Shown here: piece after piece, positions 56,103 to 64,000 of the stretch
Layout: each line of letters starts with the position of its first letter
Numbering within the stretch: the stretch's first letter is position 1
NCBI RefSeq assembly: GCF_014648315.1
Contig: NZ_BMQW01000007.1
Coordinates: forward strand, 124,001-188,000
Origin: Shewanella ulleungensis
Lineage (GTDB): Bacteria > Pseudomonadota > Gammaproteobacteria > Enterobacterales > Shewanellaceae
Direction: 5' to 3'
Length of the DNA: 64,000 bases
The notes under the pieces: generated by a model
The model's input: only the letters and a program-made list of their open reading frames with translations
What the model was told of the DNA's origin: nothing
The model's database searches: none
Made by a program: the position numbers and the translations under genes

Positions 56103-57131
56103 ATGTTTACTGCATTTACTGAACAACATTGTCAGAAATTGCTCAACATCAGAGCTAATGAGACTAAATTAGGTCAGCGGGTTTTACTGGCTAACGCTGA
56201 ACTATCACTTGAGCAAAATGCACAATATGCCGCGTCACAGGGTGCTCGCTTTGCCATTTTTGCAATAACCGAAGATGTTGGGCCTCGGGCAAATTTAGGC
56301 CGTGCGGGTGCAAACGATGCCTTTAATGCGAGTGTCAGCCAATTTGTTAATCAGCAATCTAATCGTTTTTTAGACGGTAATGAGTGCGTTATCCTCGGAC
56401 AAATCAGCCTAATACCTTCACCAGAATCAACAGCCAGCATTGGTGAGCTTCGCCAAGCCACTGCAGAGCTAGACCAATTAGTCATCGAAGCAACAACCCA
56501 TATATTACAAGCCGGATTAGAACCAATAGTGATTGGTGGCGGTCACAACAATGCATATGGTTTATTAATGGCAACCAAAGCCTATAACGGCTTACCGGTT
56601 GCGGCGGTAAACCTAGATCCTCACAGTGATTTCAGACCGAGAGAAGGACGTCATAGCGGTAATGGTTTTAGTTATGCAGCCGCAAGCGGCGCATTAGATC
56701 ACTATCATATTTTAGGGTTGCATGAACTGAAAAATACCGAGACCACACTTGAACAATTGAGCCTTTTTGGTGCCACATGGCATAGTTTTCAACAAATTTG
56801 GGTGCGCCGTGAACTGCCACTCGAAATGGCTTTAAAGCACATTGCAAAAGGATTAAATCAAACTCAATTACCGGTCGCATTAGAGCTCGATGTTGACGCT
56901 ATTGCCAATATGCCTAGTAGTGCCGCCACATTTGCCGGCATTCCGCTACTCGATGCCTGCCATTATGTGCACTATATCGCCAAACATTGCCCATGCAGTT
57001 ATGTGCATTTTGCAGAGGCTGCACCAGCATGCCATCACGCGGGGCAAGACGCAGGTTATCGAGATGTTGGCCAAGGCCTTAGTGAGTTAATTTATGCTTA
57101 TATTCAAGGGCGGCTAGCGCGCTTGAATTAG
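56103..57131 (+). CDS. hutG: Formimidoylglutamase-like arginase-family protein
   Basis: The 342-aa protein starts at the ATG at 56103, with GAGG six bases ahead; a GTG four codons earlier is ignored. The di-manganese arginase motifs are present in modified form: IVIGGGHNNAYG (GGDHS in arginase), NLDPHSDFRP (DAHxD) and ELDVDAIANMPSSA (SxDxDxxDP). His and four Asp ligands are kept. This pattern belongs to formimidoylglutamase (HutG), the last step of histidine degradation. The rest of the hut cluster is not adjacent, so the substrate is uncertain. Confidence 0.78.
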   Translation: MFTAFTEQHCQKLLNIRANETKLGQRVLLANAELSLEQNAQYAASQGARFAIFAITEDVGPRANLGRAGANDAFNASVSQFVNQQSNRFLDGNECVILGQISLIPSPESTASIGELRQATAELDQLVIEATTHILQAGLEPIVIGGGHNNAYGLLMATKAYNGLPVAAVNLDPHSDFRPREGRHSGNGFSYAAASGALDHYHILGLHELKNTETTLEQLSLFGATWHSFQQIWVRRELPLEMALKHIAKGLNQTQLPVALELDVDAIANMPSSAATFAGIPLLDACHYVHYIAKHCPCSYVHFAEAAPACHHAGQDAGYRDVGQGLSELIYAYIQGRLARLN

Positions 57132-57399
57132 AATCCCCAGAAGCTATTCATTAAAGGCTAATTTTATGCTCTAATGCATGGCAATTTTTAGCCTTTGATA
57201 GCGACGTTAATCAGGGTTAATCGACGCGAGCACATTGCTGCGTGTTAAGATGATGTGACCCACTGAACGTGTATGCATGACAACTAATTGATTGTTGTCA
57301 CACTCTAGCACTACAGTGTTTCAGCAATCATTCGCAATGACTTACACTCGCTATTACTTACACTCGCAATGAATAATCGCACATTATAGGAATATACCG

Positions 57400-58155
57400 A
57401 TGTCTGAGGGCGAACCAAAGAACACTCATTTTGGATATAAAACCGTCGAAGCGGATAAAAAGGCTGATTTAGTCGCGGATGTGTTTCACTCTGTCGCTGC
57501 TAAATACGACATTATGAATGACGTGATGTCTTTTGGTATTCACCGCTTTTGGAAGCGTCATACTATTGAAACGGCGGCAGCACGCCCAGGAATGAAAGTA
57601 TTAGACCTCGCTGGCGGCACCGGTGATTTAACCGCTAAATTTTCGCATTTAGTTGGCGATCGTGGCCAAGTTGTACTTGCCGATATCAACGATTCGATGC
57701 TCAAAGTGGGCCGCACTAAACTGCGAGATAAAGGCATAGTGAATAACGTGAGTTACGTACAAGCCAATGCTGAAGCATTACCTTTTCCAGACAACCACTT
57801 CGACATTATTACCATTGCATTTGGTTTACGTAATGTGACCGATAAAGATGCGGCATTACGCTCAATGCAACGTGTATTAAAACCAGGTGGTAAACTGTTA
57901 GTACTGGAGTTTTCAACGCCTAAGCATGAATTAATGCGCAAAGTTTACGACATGTATAGCTTTAAAGTGTTGCCAAAAATGGGCGAACTGATCACTAAAG
58001 ATGCCGACAGCTATGAATACCTAGCGGAGTCGATTCGCATGCATCCCGATCAAGAAACCCTGAAGCAAATGATGGTCGACGCCGGATTTGAACAGGTTGA
58101 CTACACCAACATGACCGATGGTGTTGTGGCATTGCACAAAGGTTATAAGTTCTAA
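57400..58155 (+). CDS. ubiE: Ubiquinone/menaquinone methyltransferase UbiE
   Basis: The 251-aa C-methyltransferase acts in both ubiquinone and menaquinone synthesis. Motif I is [15 protein letters not shown] near residue 68, followed by the strand VLADIND and the UbiE signature region with [15 protein letters not shown]. Its stop overlaps the ubiJ start by one base (TAATG). It heads a run of ubiquinone genes. Confidence 0.97.
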   Translation: MSEGEPKNTHFGYKTVEADKKADLVADVFHSVAAKYDIMNDVMSFGIHRFWKRHTIETAAARPGMKVLDLAGGTGDLTAKFSHLVGDRGQVVLADINDSMLKVGRTKLRDKGIVNNVSYVQANAEALPFPDNHFDIITIAFGLRNVTDKDAALRSMQRVLKPGGKLLVLEFSTPKHELMRKVYDMYSFKVLPKMGELITKDADSYEYLAESIRMHPDQETLKQMMVDAGFEQVDYTNMTDGVVALHKGYKF

Positions 58156-58775
58156 TGGTGCCCAATCAGTTTGCTTTGTTAGTTTGTGCGGCTATCGAAA
58201 CCGGTTTTAATCGATTACCGCCACAAGCTAAAGATGATTATGCTAGGCAGAAATCATTGCATGGTAAGGTGATTTGTATTCAGCTAAGCCAGTTAAGCTG
58301 GCCTATTTACTTAATCTTTGCCAAGCAAATCCAGGTCATGAGTTATTACGAAGGTGATGTCGCGGTTACCGTTAATGCCGATGCATCAACCCTTTATAAA
58401 TTAACCGAAGGGGCTAATTTAACTGAGTTGATTAAACAAGATAAACTCAGCCTCGATGGTGATATCCAGCTTTTACAAAGCCTTAGTCACTACTTACACA
58501 ATATTCATTTCGATTTTGCTGAACCTTTATCTCGCTATATTGGTGATGCTCCAACTCATAAATTAGTTACTGGCGTAAAGCAATTCGGTCAAGAAGTGAA
58601 GCAAGTCATGCAAAAAACTCGCTCGCATATCAGCCAATTGACAACAGAAGAGTATCGCCTCGCACCACACAAAATTGAGATGCTGCATTTCCGTGATAAT
58701 CTCGAAGAGCTAGTAAGCCAAACTGAACGTATCGAAGCTAAAATAGCCAAATTAAGAGAGCAAATAATTCAATGA
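58155..58775 (+). CDS. ubiJ: Ubiquinone biosynthesis accessory factor UbiJ
   Basis: The 206-aa protein contains a SCP2-like lipid-binding domain (about residues 20-115), with the hydrophobic strands [16 protein letters not shown] and [14 protein letters not shown] coiled-coil C-terminal half follows. UbiJ with UbiK holds the Ubi complex and quinone intermediates. Its end overlaps ubiB by four bases. Confidence 0.93.
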   Translation: MVPNQFALLVCAAIETGFNRLPPQAKDDYARQKSLHGKVICIQLSQLSWPIYLIFAKQIQVMSYYEGDVAVTVNADASTLYKLTEGANLTELIKQDKLSLDGDIQLLQSLSHYLHNIHFDFAEPLSRYIGDAPTHKLVTGVKQFGQEVKQVMQKTRSHISQLTTEEYRLAPHKIEMLHFRDNLEELVSQTERIEAKIAKLREQIIQ

Positions 58776-60421
58776 CATTTGCAAGTATCAGGCGTGGTTA
58801 CCATGTCATTAAAACCATATTGCATTTTGGCTTAGATGACCTCATCCCTCGACACAAAAAGCCTTGGTATTTTGTCATTTTACGTAATGGCTTATTTTGG
58901 GTGCGTAACAAACACAAAAATAAGTCCGCTGCCGAGCGTTTAAAATTAGCCATGCAGGAGTTAGGACCGGTTTATATTAAGCTGGGACAAATGCTATCGA
59001 CTCGTCGAGATCTACTCGACGATGAATGGGCTTATCAACTCGCCATGCTACAAGACAGAGTGCCACCGTTTGATTCGTCCTTGGCTCGCGAAGCAATAGA
59101 AGCTGAGCTTGGCGCCCCTATCGACACCTATTTCGATGACTTTGATGATACTCCATTAGCGTCAGCCTCTATTTCGCAAGTGCATACCGCCATTTTAAAA
59201 TCCAACGGTAAAGACGTCGTTCTTAAAGTGCTTCGCCCTAATGTTGAGCAGCAAATCTTAGCTGATCTGCAATTGATGACTCAAACAGCTAATCTGCTTG
59301 AAGCGATACTCGGTGAAGGGAATCGCCTTCGCCCCGCAGAAGTCATTGAAGATTACCAAACCACAATTTTAGGTGAGCTCAATCTTAAACTTGAAGCCCT
59401 TAATGCAATAAAACTTCGCAATAACTTTATCGATTCAAACGCACTATATGTGCCTTTTGTTTACGAAGAACACAGCTACGAACGCTTAATGGTAATGGAG
59501 CGCATTTACGGGATTCCAGTATCCGACACAGAAGCACTGCGAGCTCAAGGTACTAATTTTAAATTATTGGCAGAACGTGGCGTAGAGCTGTTTTTTACCC
59601 AAGTATTTCGCGATAACTTTTTTCATGCCGACATGCACCCAGGTAACATTTTTATTAGCCGAGAACACCCTGATGACCCATTTTATATTGGCTTAGACTG
59701 CGGGATTATGGGCACGTTAACAGAAGTGGATAAGCGCTACCTTGCGGAGAATTTTTTAGCCTTTTTTAATCGTGACTATCATCGCATCGCACAACTCTAT
59801 ATTGAATCGGGCTGGGTATCAGAACACACCGATATCATTGCCTTTGAACAGGCCGTAAAAGTAGTATGCGAGCCAATGTTTAATAAGCCATTAGACGAGA
59901 TTTCATTTGGTCATGTATTGTTAGAACTATTTCGTACCGCGCGCCATTTTGACATCGTAGTGCAACCACAACTGGTATTACTTGAAAAAACCCTCCTTTA
60001 CATCGAAGGGTTAGGTCGTCAGTTATATCCGCAACTCGACTTATGGCAAACTGCCAAACCATTTCTTGAAAATTGGATGTCAGAACAAGTAGGCCCTAAA
60101 GCCATGTTCAACAAGGTAAAATCTAATGCGCCATTTTGGGCAGACAAATTACCTGAGTTCCCAGAGCTGATTTATGACAACTTAAAACTGGGACGAAAAC
60201 TACTCGGCACCCAGCAACAGATGTTAGATAAGTACTTGCGCTATCAACAAAAATCACACAAGAGTAATTACCTGCTGATCACATCTGCAGTATTGTTGAT
60301 CTGTGGCACAATTTTATTATCTCAAAACGCTACACTATGGCCTGCGTATACCTGTATAGGTGCGGGTGTATTAATTTGGGCAGTTGGATGGCGATCTAGG
60401 CCAAAGAATCGTAAATTTTAG
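58772..60421 (+). CDS. ubiB: Ubiquinone biosynthesis kinase-like protein UbiB
   Basis: The 549-aa membrane-associated ATPase of the ADCK3/Coq8 group has [13 protein letters not shown] (KxGQ motif), the Ala-rich ATP loop, ASISQVHTA, and the kinase-like stretch [12 protein letters not shown] and LDCGIMGTL. Two C-terminal membrane helices (about residues 495-540) anchor it. It is required for ubiquinone synthesis. It overlaps ubiJ (ATGA). Confidence 0.97.
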   Translation: MTFASIRRGYHVIKTILHFGLDDLIPRHKKPWYFVILRNGLFWVRNKHKNKSAAERLKLAMQELGPVYIKLGQMLSTRRDLLDDEWAYQLAMLQDRVPPFDSSLAREAIEAELGAPIDTYFDDFDDTPLASASISQVHTAILKSNGKDVVLKVLRPNVEQQILADLQLMTQTANLLEAILGEGNRLRPAEVIEDYQTTILGELNLKLEALNAIKLRNNFIDSNALYVPFVYEEHSYERLMVMERIYGIPVSDTEALRAQGTNFKLLAERGVELFFTQVFRDNFFHADMHPGNIFISREHPDDPFYIGLDCGIMGTLTEVDKRYLAENFLAFFNRDYHRIAQLYIESGWVSEHTDIIAFEQAVKVVCEPMFNKPLDEISFGHVLLELFRTARHFDIVVQPQLVLLEKTLLYIEGLGRQLYPQLDLWQTAKPFLENWMSEQVGPKAMFNKVKSNAPFWADKLPEFPELIYDNLKLGRKLLGTQQQMLDKYLRYQQKSHKSNYLLITSAVLLICGTILLSQNATLWPAYTCIGAGVLIWAVGWRSRPKNRKF

Positions 60422-60531
60422 CTAGCACTAATTTATTAGACGTTCATAATACTTAAAGAATTGGATGGTATTGTGTACTCCTAAGATAACGTTTTACAAA
60501 AACCATTTTTTATTTAAAGAGGATAATCTTC

Positions 60532-60777
60532 ATGGGCGGCATCAGTATTTGGCAGCTTCTAATCGTTGCGTTAATTGTCATTTTATTATTTGGTACTAAA
60601 AAATTACGCTCATTGGGCGGTGATTTAGGTGGGGCAGTAAAAGGCTTTAAAAATGCCATGTCTCCAGAAGATGAGAAAAAATCGATAGAAGACAAAGATC
60701 AAGAAATAAACCAAACGGCAGCGACTTCGCAACAAGCAGCTGAAAAGCAACCTGAATCTAAAGATAAACAGGCGTAA
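60532..60777 (+). CDS. tatA: Twin-arginine translocase subunit TatA
   Basis: The 81-aa protein has a short N-terminal membrane helix ([20 protein letters not shown]), then the hinge [19 protein letters not shown] and an acidic/glutamine-rich tail. TatA oligomers form the passage for folded proteins. TatB follows six bases later. Confidence 0.97.
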   Translation: MGGISIWQLLIVALIVILLFGTKKLRSLGGDLGGAVKGFKNAMSPEDEKKSIEDKDQEINQTAATSQQAAEKQPESKDKQA

Positions 60778-61197
<420 letters not shown>

Positions 61198-61200
61198 TTC

Positions 61201-61953
61201 ATGTCACAACAGCAACCGCTTATCAGCCATTTGCTTGAATTACGCAACAAATTGCTAAAAGCTATTGGCAGTGTGTTACTCGTATTCATTTCGATTGTGT
61301 ATTGGGCAAATGATATTTATCACTATATTGCACTACCGCTAATGCGCTCACTGCCTGAAACTGGCAGCATGATTGCAACAGACGTAGCTGCACCGTTTTT
61401 TGCTCCTTTTAAACTGACATTAGTACTCGCATTTTTTATTGCTATTCCTTATGTGCTCTATCAAATTTGGTCATTTGTAGCGCCAGGGTTATACAAGCAT
61501 GAAAAGCGCTTAGTTGTTCCTTTACTGACGAGTAGCACCTTGTTATTTTATTTGGGCATCGCATTTGCTTATTACATCGTGTTCCCTGTTGTATTTGGCT
61601 TTTTCACCAGTGTTGCACCTGAAGGTGTACAAGTAGCAACGGATATCAGCAGTTACCTAAGCTTTATTCTGAAGTTATTTTTTGCCTTTGGTTTAGCCTT
61701 TGAAATCCCAGTCGCCGTGGTTTTATTATGTTGGGCTGGCGTCACTACACCAGATGAACTGCGGGCAAAACGTCCTTACATTGTAGTGGGTGCGTTTGTG
61801 ATTGGTATGCTGCTAACACCTCCTGATATTATTTCTCAGACTATGCTTGCGATACCAATGCTGTTATTGTTTGAAGGCGGTTTAATAGCTGCACGTTTTT
61901 ACAGTAAAAAAGAAGAAGATGACGTGCCAGAGAACGAGCACGCTGATAGCTAA
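61201..61953 (+). CDS. tatC: Twin-arginine translocase subunit TatC
   Basis: The 250-aa protein has six membrane helices. The family N-terminus [20 protein letters not shown] and the stretch [16 protein letters not shown] match TatC, with the conserved cytoplasmic glutamates for signal-peptide binding. It ends with a terminator. Confidence 0.97.
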   Translation: MSQQQPLISHLLELRNKLLKAIGSVLLVFISIVYWANDIYHYIALPLMRSLPETGSMIATDVAAPFFAPFKLTLVLAFFIAIPYVLYQIWSFVAPGLYKHEKRLVVPLLTSSTLLFYLGIAFAYYIVFPVVFGFFTSVAPEGVQVATDISSYLSFILKLFFAFGLAFEIPVAVVLLCWAGVTTPDELRAKRPYIVVGAFVIGMLLTPPDIISQTMLAIPMLLLFEGGLIAARFYSKKEEDDVPENEHADS

Positions 61954-61955
61954 AT

Positions 61956-61980
61956 AAAATGGCCTTAATTGGCCATTTTT
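61956..61980 (+). terminator. Terminator after tatC
   Basis: AAAATGGCC, loop TTAATT, GGCCATTTT, then T residues, immediately after the tatC stop. Confidence 0.9.
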
Positions 61981-62007
61981 AGCTAGACAAATAATAAGGA
62001 AGAAACA

Positions 62008-62562
62008 ATGCGTTTATGTTTAATTGCGACTGGTATTTTGTTGATGTCAGTTAATGCACAAGCTAACCCTCAACTCGGCGAACAATTGTCTGTTTGTGCA
62101 ACCAAAACGAATAATGCTGAACGCTTAAGTTGTTATGACCAGCTCGCAGCCAATGCAAAAACAAGTACAGAATTCACTACTACACCAACCTTGGTTAAGC
62201 CAACAGAAATGGCTAAAGCACCGATAATGGTTGAACCAGTGGTAGCAAATGTGACACCAGCATCACCCATTGCGACACCAAAAGCGGCACCAGAACTTAA
62301 CGTTGAAGATTTTGGTTTGCAGAAAAAAGTCATCGAGGATGAAGTTGATAAACTTTACTTTACTGTTGCTAAAGTAGCTAAATCTGCCAGCGGCGCAATT
62401 ATTATTACTTTAGACAATGGTCAGGTTTGGCAGCAAACTAATGCTGAACGTTACAAAGTGAAAAAGGGCCAAAATGTTTATATTGAAACAGGTGCTTTAA
62501 ACTCATTTTTGCTTGGAAGTGATGAGCGAAATGCTACCACCCGAGTGAAACGACTAAAATAG
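62008..62562 (+). CDS. Hypothetical secreted protein between tatC and tatD
   Basis: The 184-aa protein has a signal peptide (MRLCLIATGILLMSVNAQA), then a short Cys-containing part, LSVCATKTNNAERLSCYDQL, a Thr/Pro/Ala-rich linker (residues 55-100) and a C-terminal beta domain (FTVAKVAKSASGAIIITLDNG, ending TRVKRLK). The two Cys with RLSCYD are also seen in periplasmic T6SS- and envelope-associated proteins. Position between tatC and tatD is as in Shewanella. Function unknown. Confidence 0.75.
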   Translation: MRLCLIATGILLMSVNAQANPQLGEQLSVCATKTNNAERLSCYDQLAANAKTSTEFTTTPTLVKPTEMAKAPIMVEPVVANVTPASPIATPKAAPELNVEDFGLQKKVIEDEVDKLYFTVAKVAKSASGAIIITLDNGQVWQQTNAERYKVKKGQNVYIETGALNSFLLGSDERNATTRVKRLK

Positions 62563-62579
62563 CCAGTGCTATTACTTCT

Positions 62580-63395
62580 ATGACTCAATACATCGACATC
62601 GCGGTTAACCTACTAAGTGAAAGGTTAAGACACGACATTGACTCAATCATTAATGATGCGGCGAAACACCATGTTTCGCCGTTAATTGTTATTGGTAGCG
62701 ATTTAGATGAAAGCGCTGAAGCCTGCGCCGTTAGTCAACAATATCCACAACAACTATTCAGTACTGCGGGCGTTCACCCACATCAAGCCTCGAGTTGGGA
62801 TTCACAAAGCAGCAATAAGCTTAAACAACTGGCTTTGCAACCAAATGTTGTCGCTATTGGAGAATGTGGCCTCGACTATAATCGTGACTTTTCACCGAGA
62901 CCTGCTCAACGGCAAGCTTTTGCAGCACAGTTAGCGTTGGCCTGTGAGCTTAATATGCCGGTATTAATGCACTGCCGTGATGCTCATCAAGATTTTATAG
63001 CCATAGTTAATGAACATAGAAGTGCCTTACCGAAAGGCTTACTCCATTGCTTTACTGGTACTAAAGATGAGCTAGAAGCCTGTTTAATATCTGACTTATA
63101 TATTGGTATTACCGGGTGGATATGCGATGAACGTCGTGGACAAGAGCTCGCACAGTTAGTGCCGCTTATCCCTAACAACCGCATTATGGCTGAAACTGAC
63201 AGCCCATATTTATTGCCACGCAGCATGCGACCTAAGCCCAAATCCAGCAAGAATTTGCCGCAATATTTACCCTATATTGTTCAAGTCATGGCGCAACTCC
63301 GTCAGCAACCAGAAACTGAACTGGCGAAATATTGCTTTCAAAACAGCTGTAATTTTTTTGGGCTACCAATTCCCCTGAAGAGGGGAGAAGACTAA
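62580..63395 (+). CDS. tatD: TatD-family metal-dependent DNase
   Basis: The 271-aa TIM-barrel hydrolase has the family elements ATG-near YIDIAVNLLSERL, then TAGVHPHQASSW, AIGECGLDYNRDFSP (metal Glu), PVLMHCRDAHQDF, LLHCFTGTKDELE and MAETDSPYLLPRSMRPKPKS. It acts as a 3'-5' DNase, probably in DNA repair or turnover. Its stop overlaps the next gene by one base. It is not required for Tat export. Confidence 0.95.
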   Translation: MTQYIDIAVNLLSERLRHDIDSIINDAAKHHVSPLIVIGSDLDESAEACAVSQQYPQQLFSTAGVHPHQASSWDSQSSNKLKQLALQPNVVAIGECGLDYNRDFSPRPAQRQAFAAQLALACELNMPVLMHCRDAHQDFIAIVNEHRSALPKGLLHCFTGTKDELEACLISDLYIGITGWICDERRGQELAQLVPLIPNNRIMAETDSPYLLPRSMRPKPKSSKNLPQYLPYIVQVMAQLRQQPETELAKYCFQNSCNFFGLPIPLKRGED

Positions 63396-64000
63396 TGAAC
63401 ATCCCTAGCTTTACAGGTTTATCATCAAGATTTACATACTGTCTCAGCCTTTTTTTGGGGGTTTGTTTACTCCTTGTAAGCCAACTCAGTTGGGCTAATA
63501 CCATACAAACCGTTCCACTCCGGTTGACCTCAGATTCAATCACTAAAATTGATTTACAAGATTGGATTTATATCAATAAAAGTAAAAATATTAGTCAACT
63601 AACCAAACTATTAGAGCAACCAGAAAGTACATGGAAGAAATTTGAAGGGGATCAGCCGCAGCATATCGGCGTCGAAAATTATTGGATAACATTCAGTATA
63701 TATAACCCAGACGATTATCTTTCGCGAATTATCGCTCTAGACAACCCACTCCTTGATAGCGTGGTCATATATCACTTTATTAATGGTGAACTTGTTAGTG
63801 CACAACAAATGGGTGACTCATTACCGTTTAAACAGCGACCACTTCTGAGTAATATTTTTTTATACCCTATCGAATTACAACCGGGCGATACTCACAAGTT
63901 TTATATCAAGATTGACAGCCTTGGTAGCATTAGCTTACCGCTTGTTTTATGGTCTTCTAATGACTTAACCCAATTAACAGAAACCAAAAATTTATATATT
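63395..64000 (+). CDS. 7TMR-DISM sensor protein (truncated by window end)
   Basis: Only the first 202 codons are present. A signal peptide (MNIPSFTGLSSRF start, SQLSWA cleavage) is followed by a DISM extracellular domain: NYWITFSIYNPDDYLSR, LDNPLLDSVVIYHF and LQPGDTHKFYIKID are typical. Such proteins continue with seven membrane helices and often a GGDEF or histidine-kinase domain, which would lie to the right of the window. Its ATG overlaps the tatD stop (TAATG). A diguanylate cyclase is likely by position in Shewanella but is not visible. Confidence 0.85.
   Translation, partial: MNIPSFTGLSSRFTYCLSLFLGVCLLLVSQLSWANTIQTVPLRLTSDSITKIDLQDWIYINKSKNISQLTKLLEQPESTWKKFEGDQPQHIGVENYWITFSIYNPDDYLSRIIALDNPLLDSVVIYHFINGELVSAQQMGDSLPFKQRPLLSNIFLYPIELQPGDTHKFYIKIDSLGSISLPLVLWSSNDLTQLTETKNLYI

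Overview
The window looks like a chromosomal segment of a Shewanella-type marine gammaproteobacterium. It is fairly AT-rich. The evidence is the gene order and family content: ubiE-ubiJ-ubiB-tatABC-orphan-tatD-DISM sensor at the right end, hemE next to rsd, purH-purD, ahpC-ahpF, an outer-surface multiheme cytochrome of the OmcA/MtrC type with a collagen-like stalk, a GlyGly-CTERM protease, and ldhA of the Shewanella length. The species cannot be fixed from the sequence alone. I see no prophage, insertion sequence or CRISPR array. The region reads as core genome with a few accessory islets.

Layout. 1-4.0 kb: an SMC-like ATPase of the Mks/Wadjet type and the start of a translationally coupled partner, cut by the window edge. 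4.2-8.8 kb: a chemoreceptor and the peroxide-defence pair ahpC/ahpF. 9-14.7 kb: a spermidine-synthase-like protein, a small MscS channel, a dienelactone hydrolase, D-lactate dehydrogenase, two orphan membrane proteins, rluA and asnC. 14.9-18.6 kb: a 1.2-kaa secreted subtilase. 18.8-23 kb: tRNA-Leu(CAA), a DUF3149 microprotein, a SieB-like membrane protein, tcdA and a porin with a repeat-rich leader. 23-27.6 kb: an ABM-fold protein, elaA, an EmrAB-type efflux operon and its divergent LysR regulator. 27.8-34.4 kb: a Lys-rich microprotein, an Oar-like TonB receptor, an S1/P1 nuclease and a nine-haem surface cytochrome. 34.7-36.8 kb: a ZntR-like regulator driving a PF03773 permease that carries an unusual loop with six Cys-Cys pairs. 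37-40 kb: purH and purD. 40-45 kb: two orphan small proteins (one behind a perfect CRP palindrome), nhaC, an FAD amine oxidase and a GNAT with a Cys/His tail. 45-48.8 kb: two tandem spondin-domain proteins followed by a two-component system. 48.9-50.5 kb: small envelope and methyltransferase genes. 50.9-52.9 kb: hemE, a candidate small RNA and rsd. 53-57 kb: a glycosyltransferase, PAP2 phosphatase, YgjV-like protein, rraA and a formimidoylglutamase-like arginase. 57.4-64 kb: ubiquinone and Tat genes, tatD and a truncated 7TMR-DISM sensor.

How genes work together. AhpC is recycled by AhpF. The MerR regulator, its 20-bp-spacer promoter and the permease form one autoregulated metal-response operon. 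The spondin proteins and the two-component genes lie head to tail, with a stem able to hide the regulator's ribosome-binding site. UbiE, UbiJ and UbiB serve ubiquinone synthesis, and TatABC exports folded proteins. The least-explained items are the poly-Cys-Cys permease, the spondin/two-component cluster, the SMC system at the left edge, and the promoter-plus-terminator transcript between hemE and rsd.
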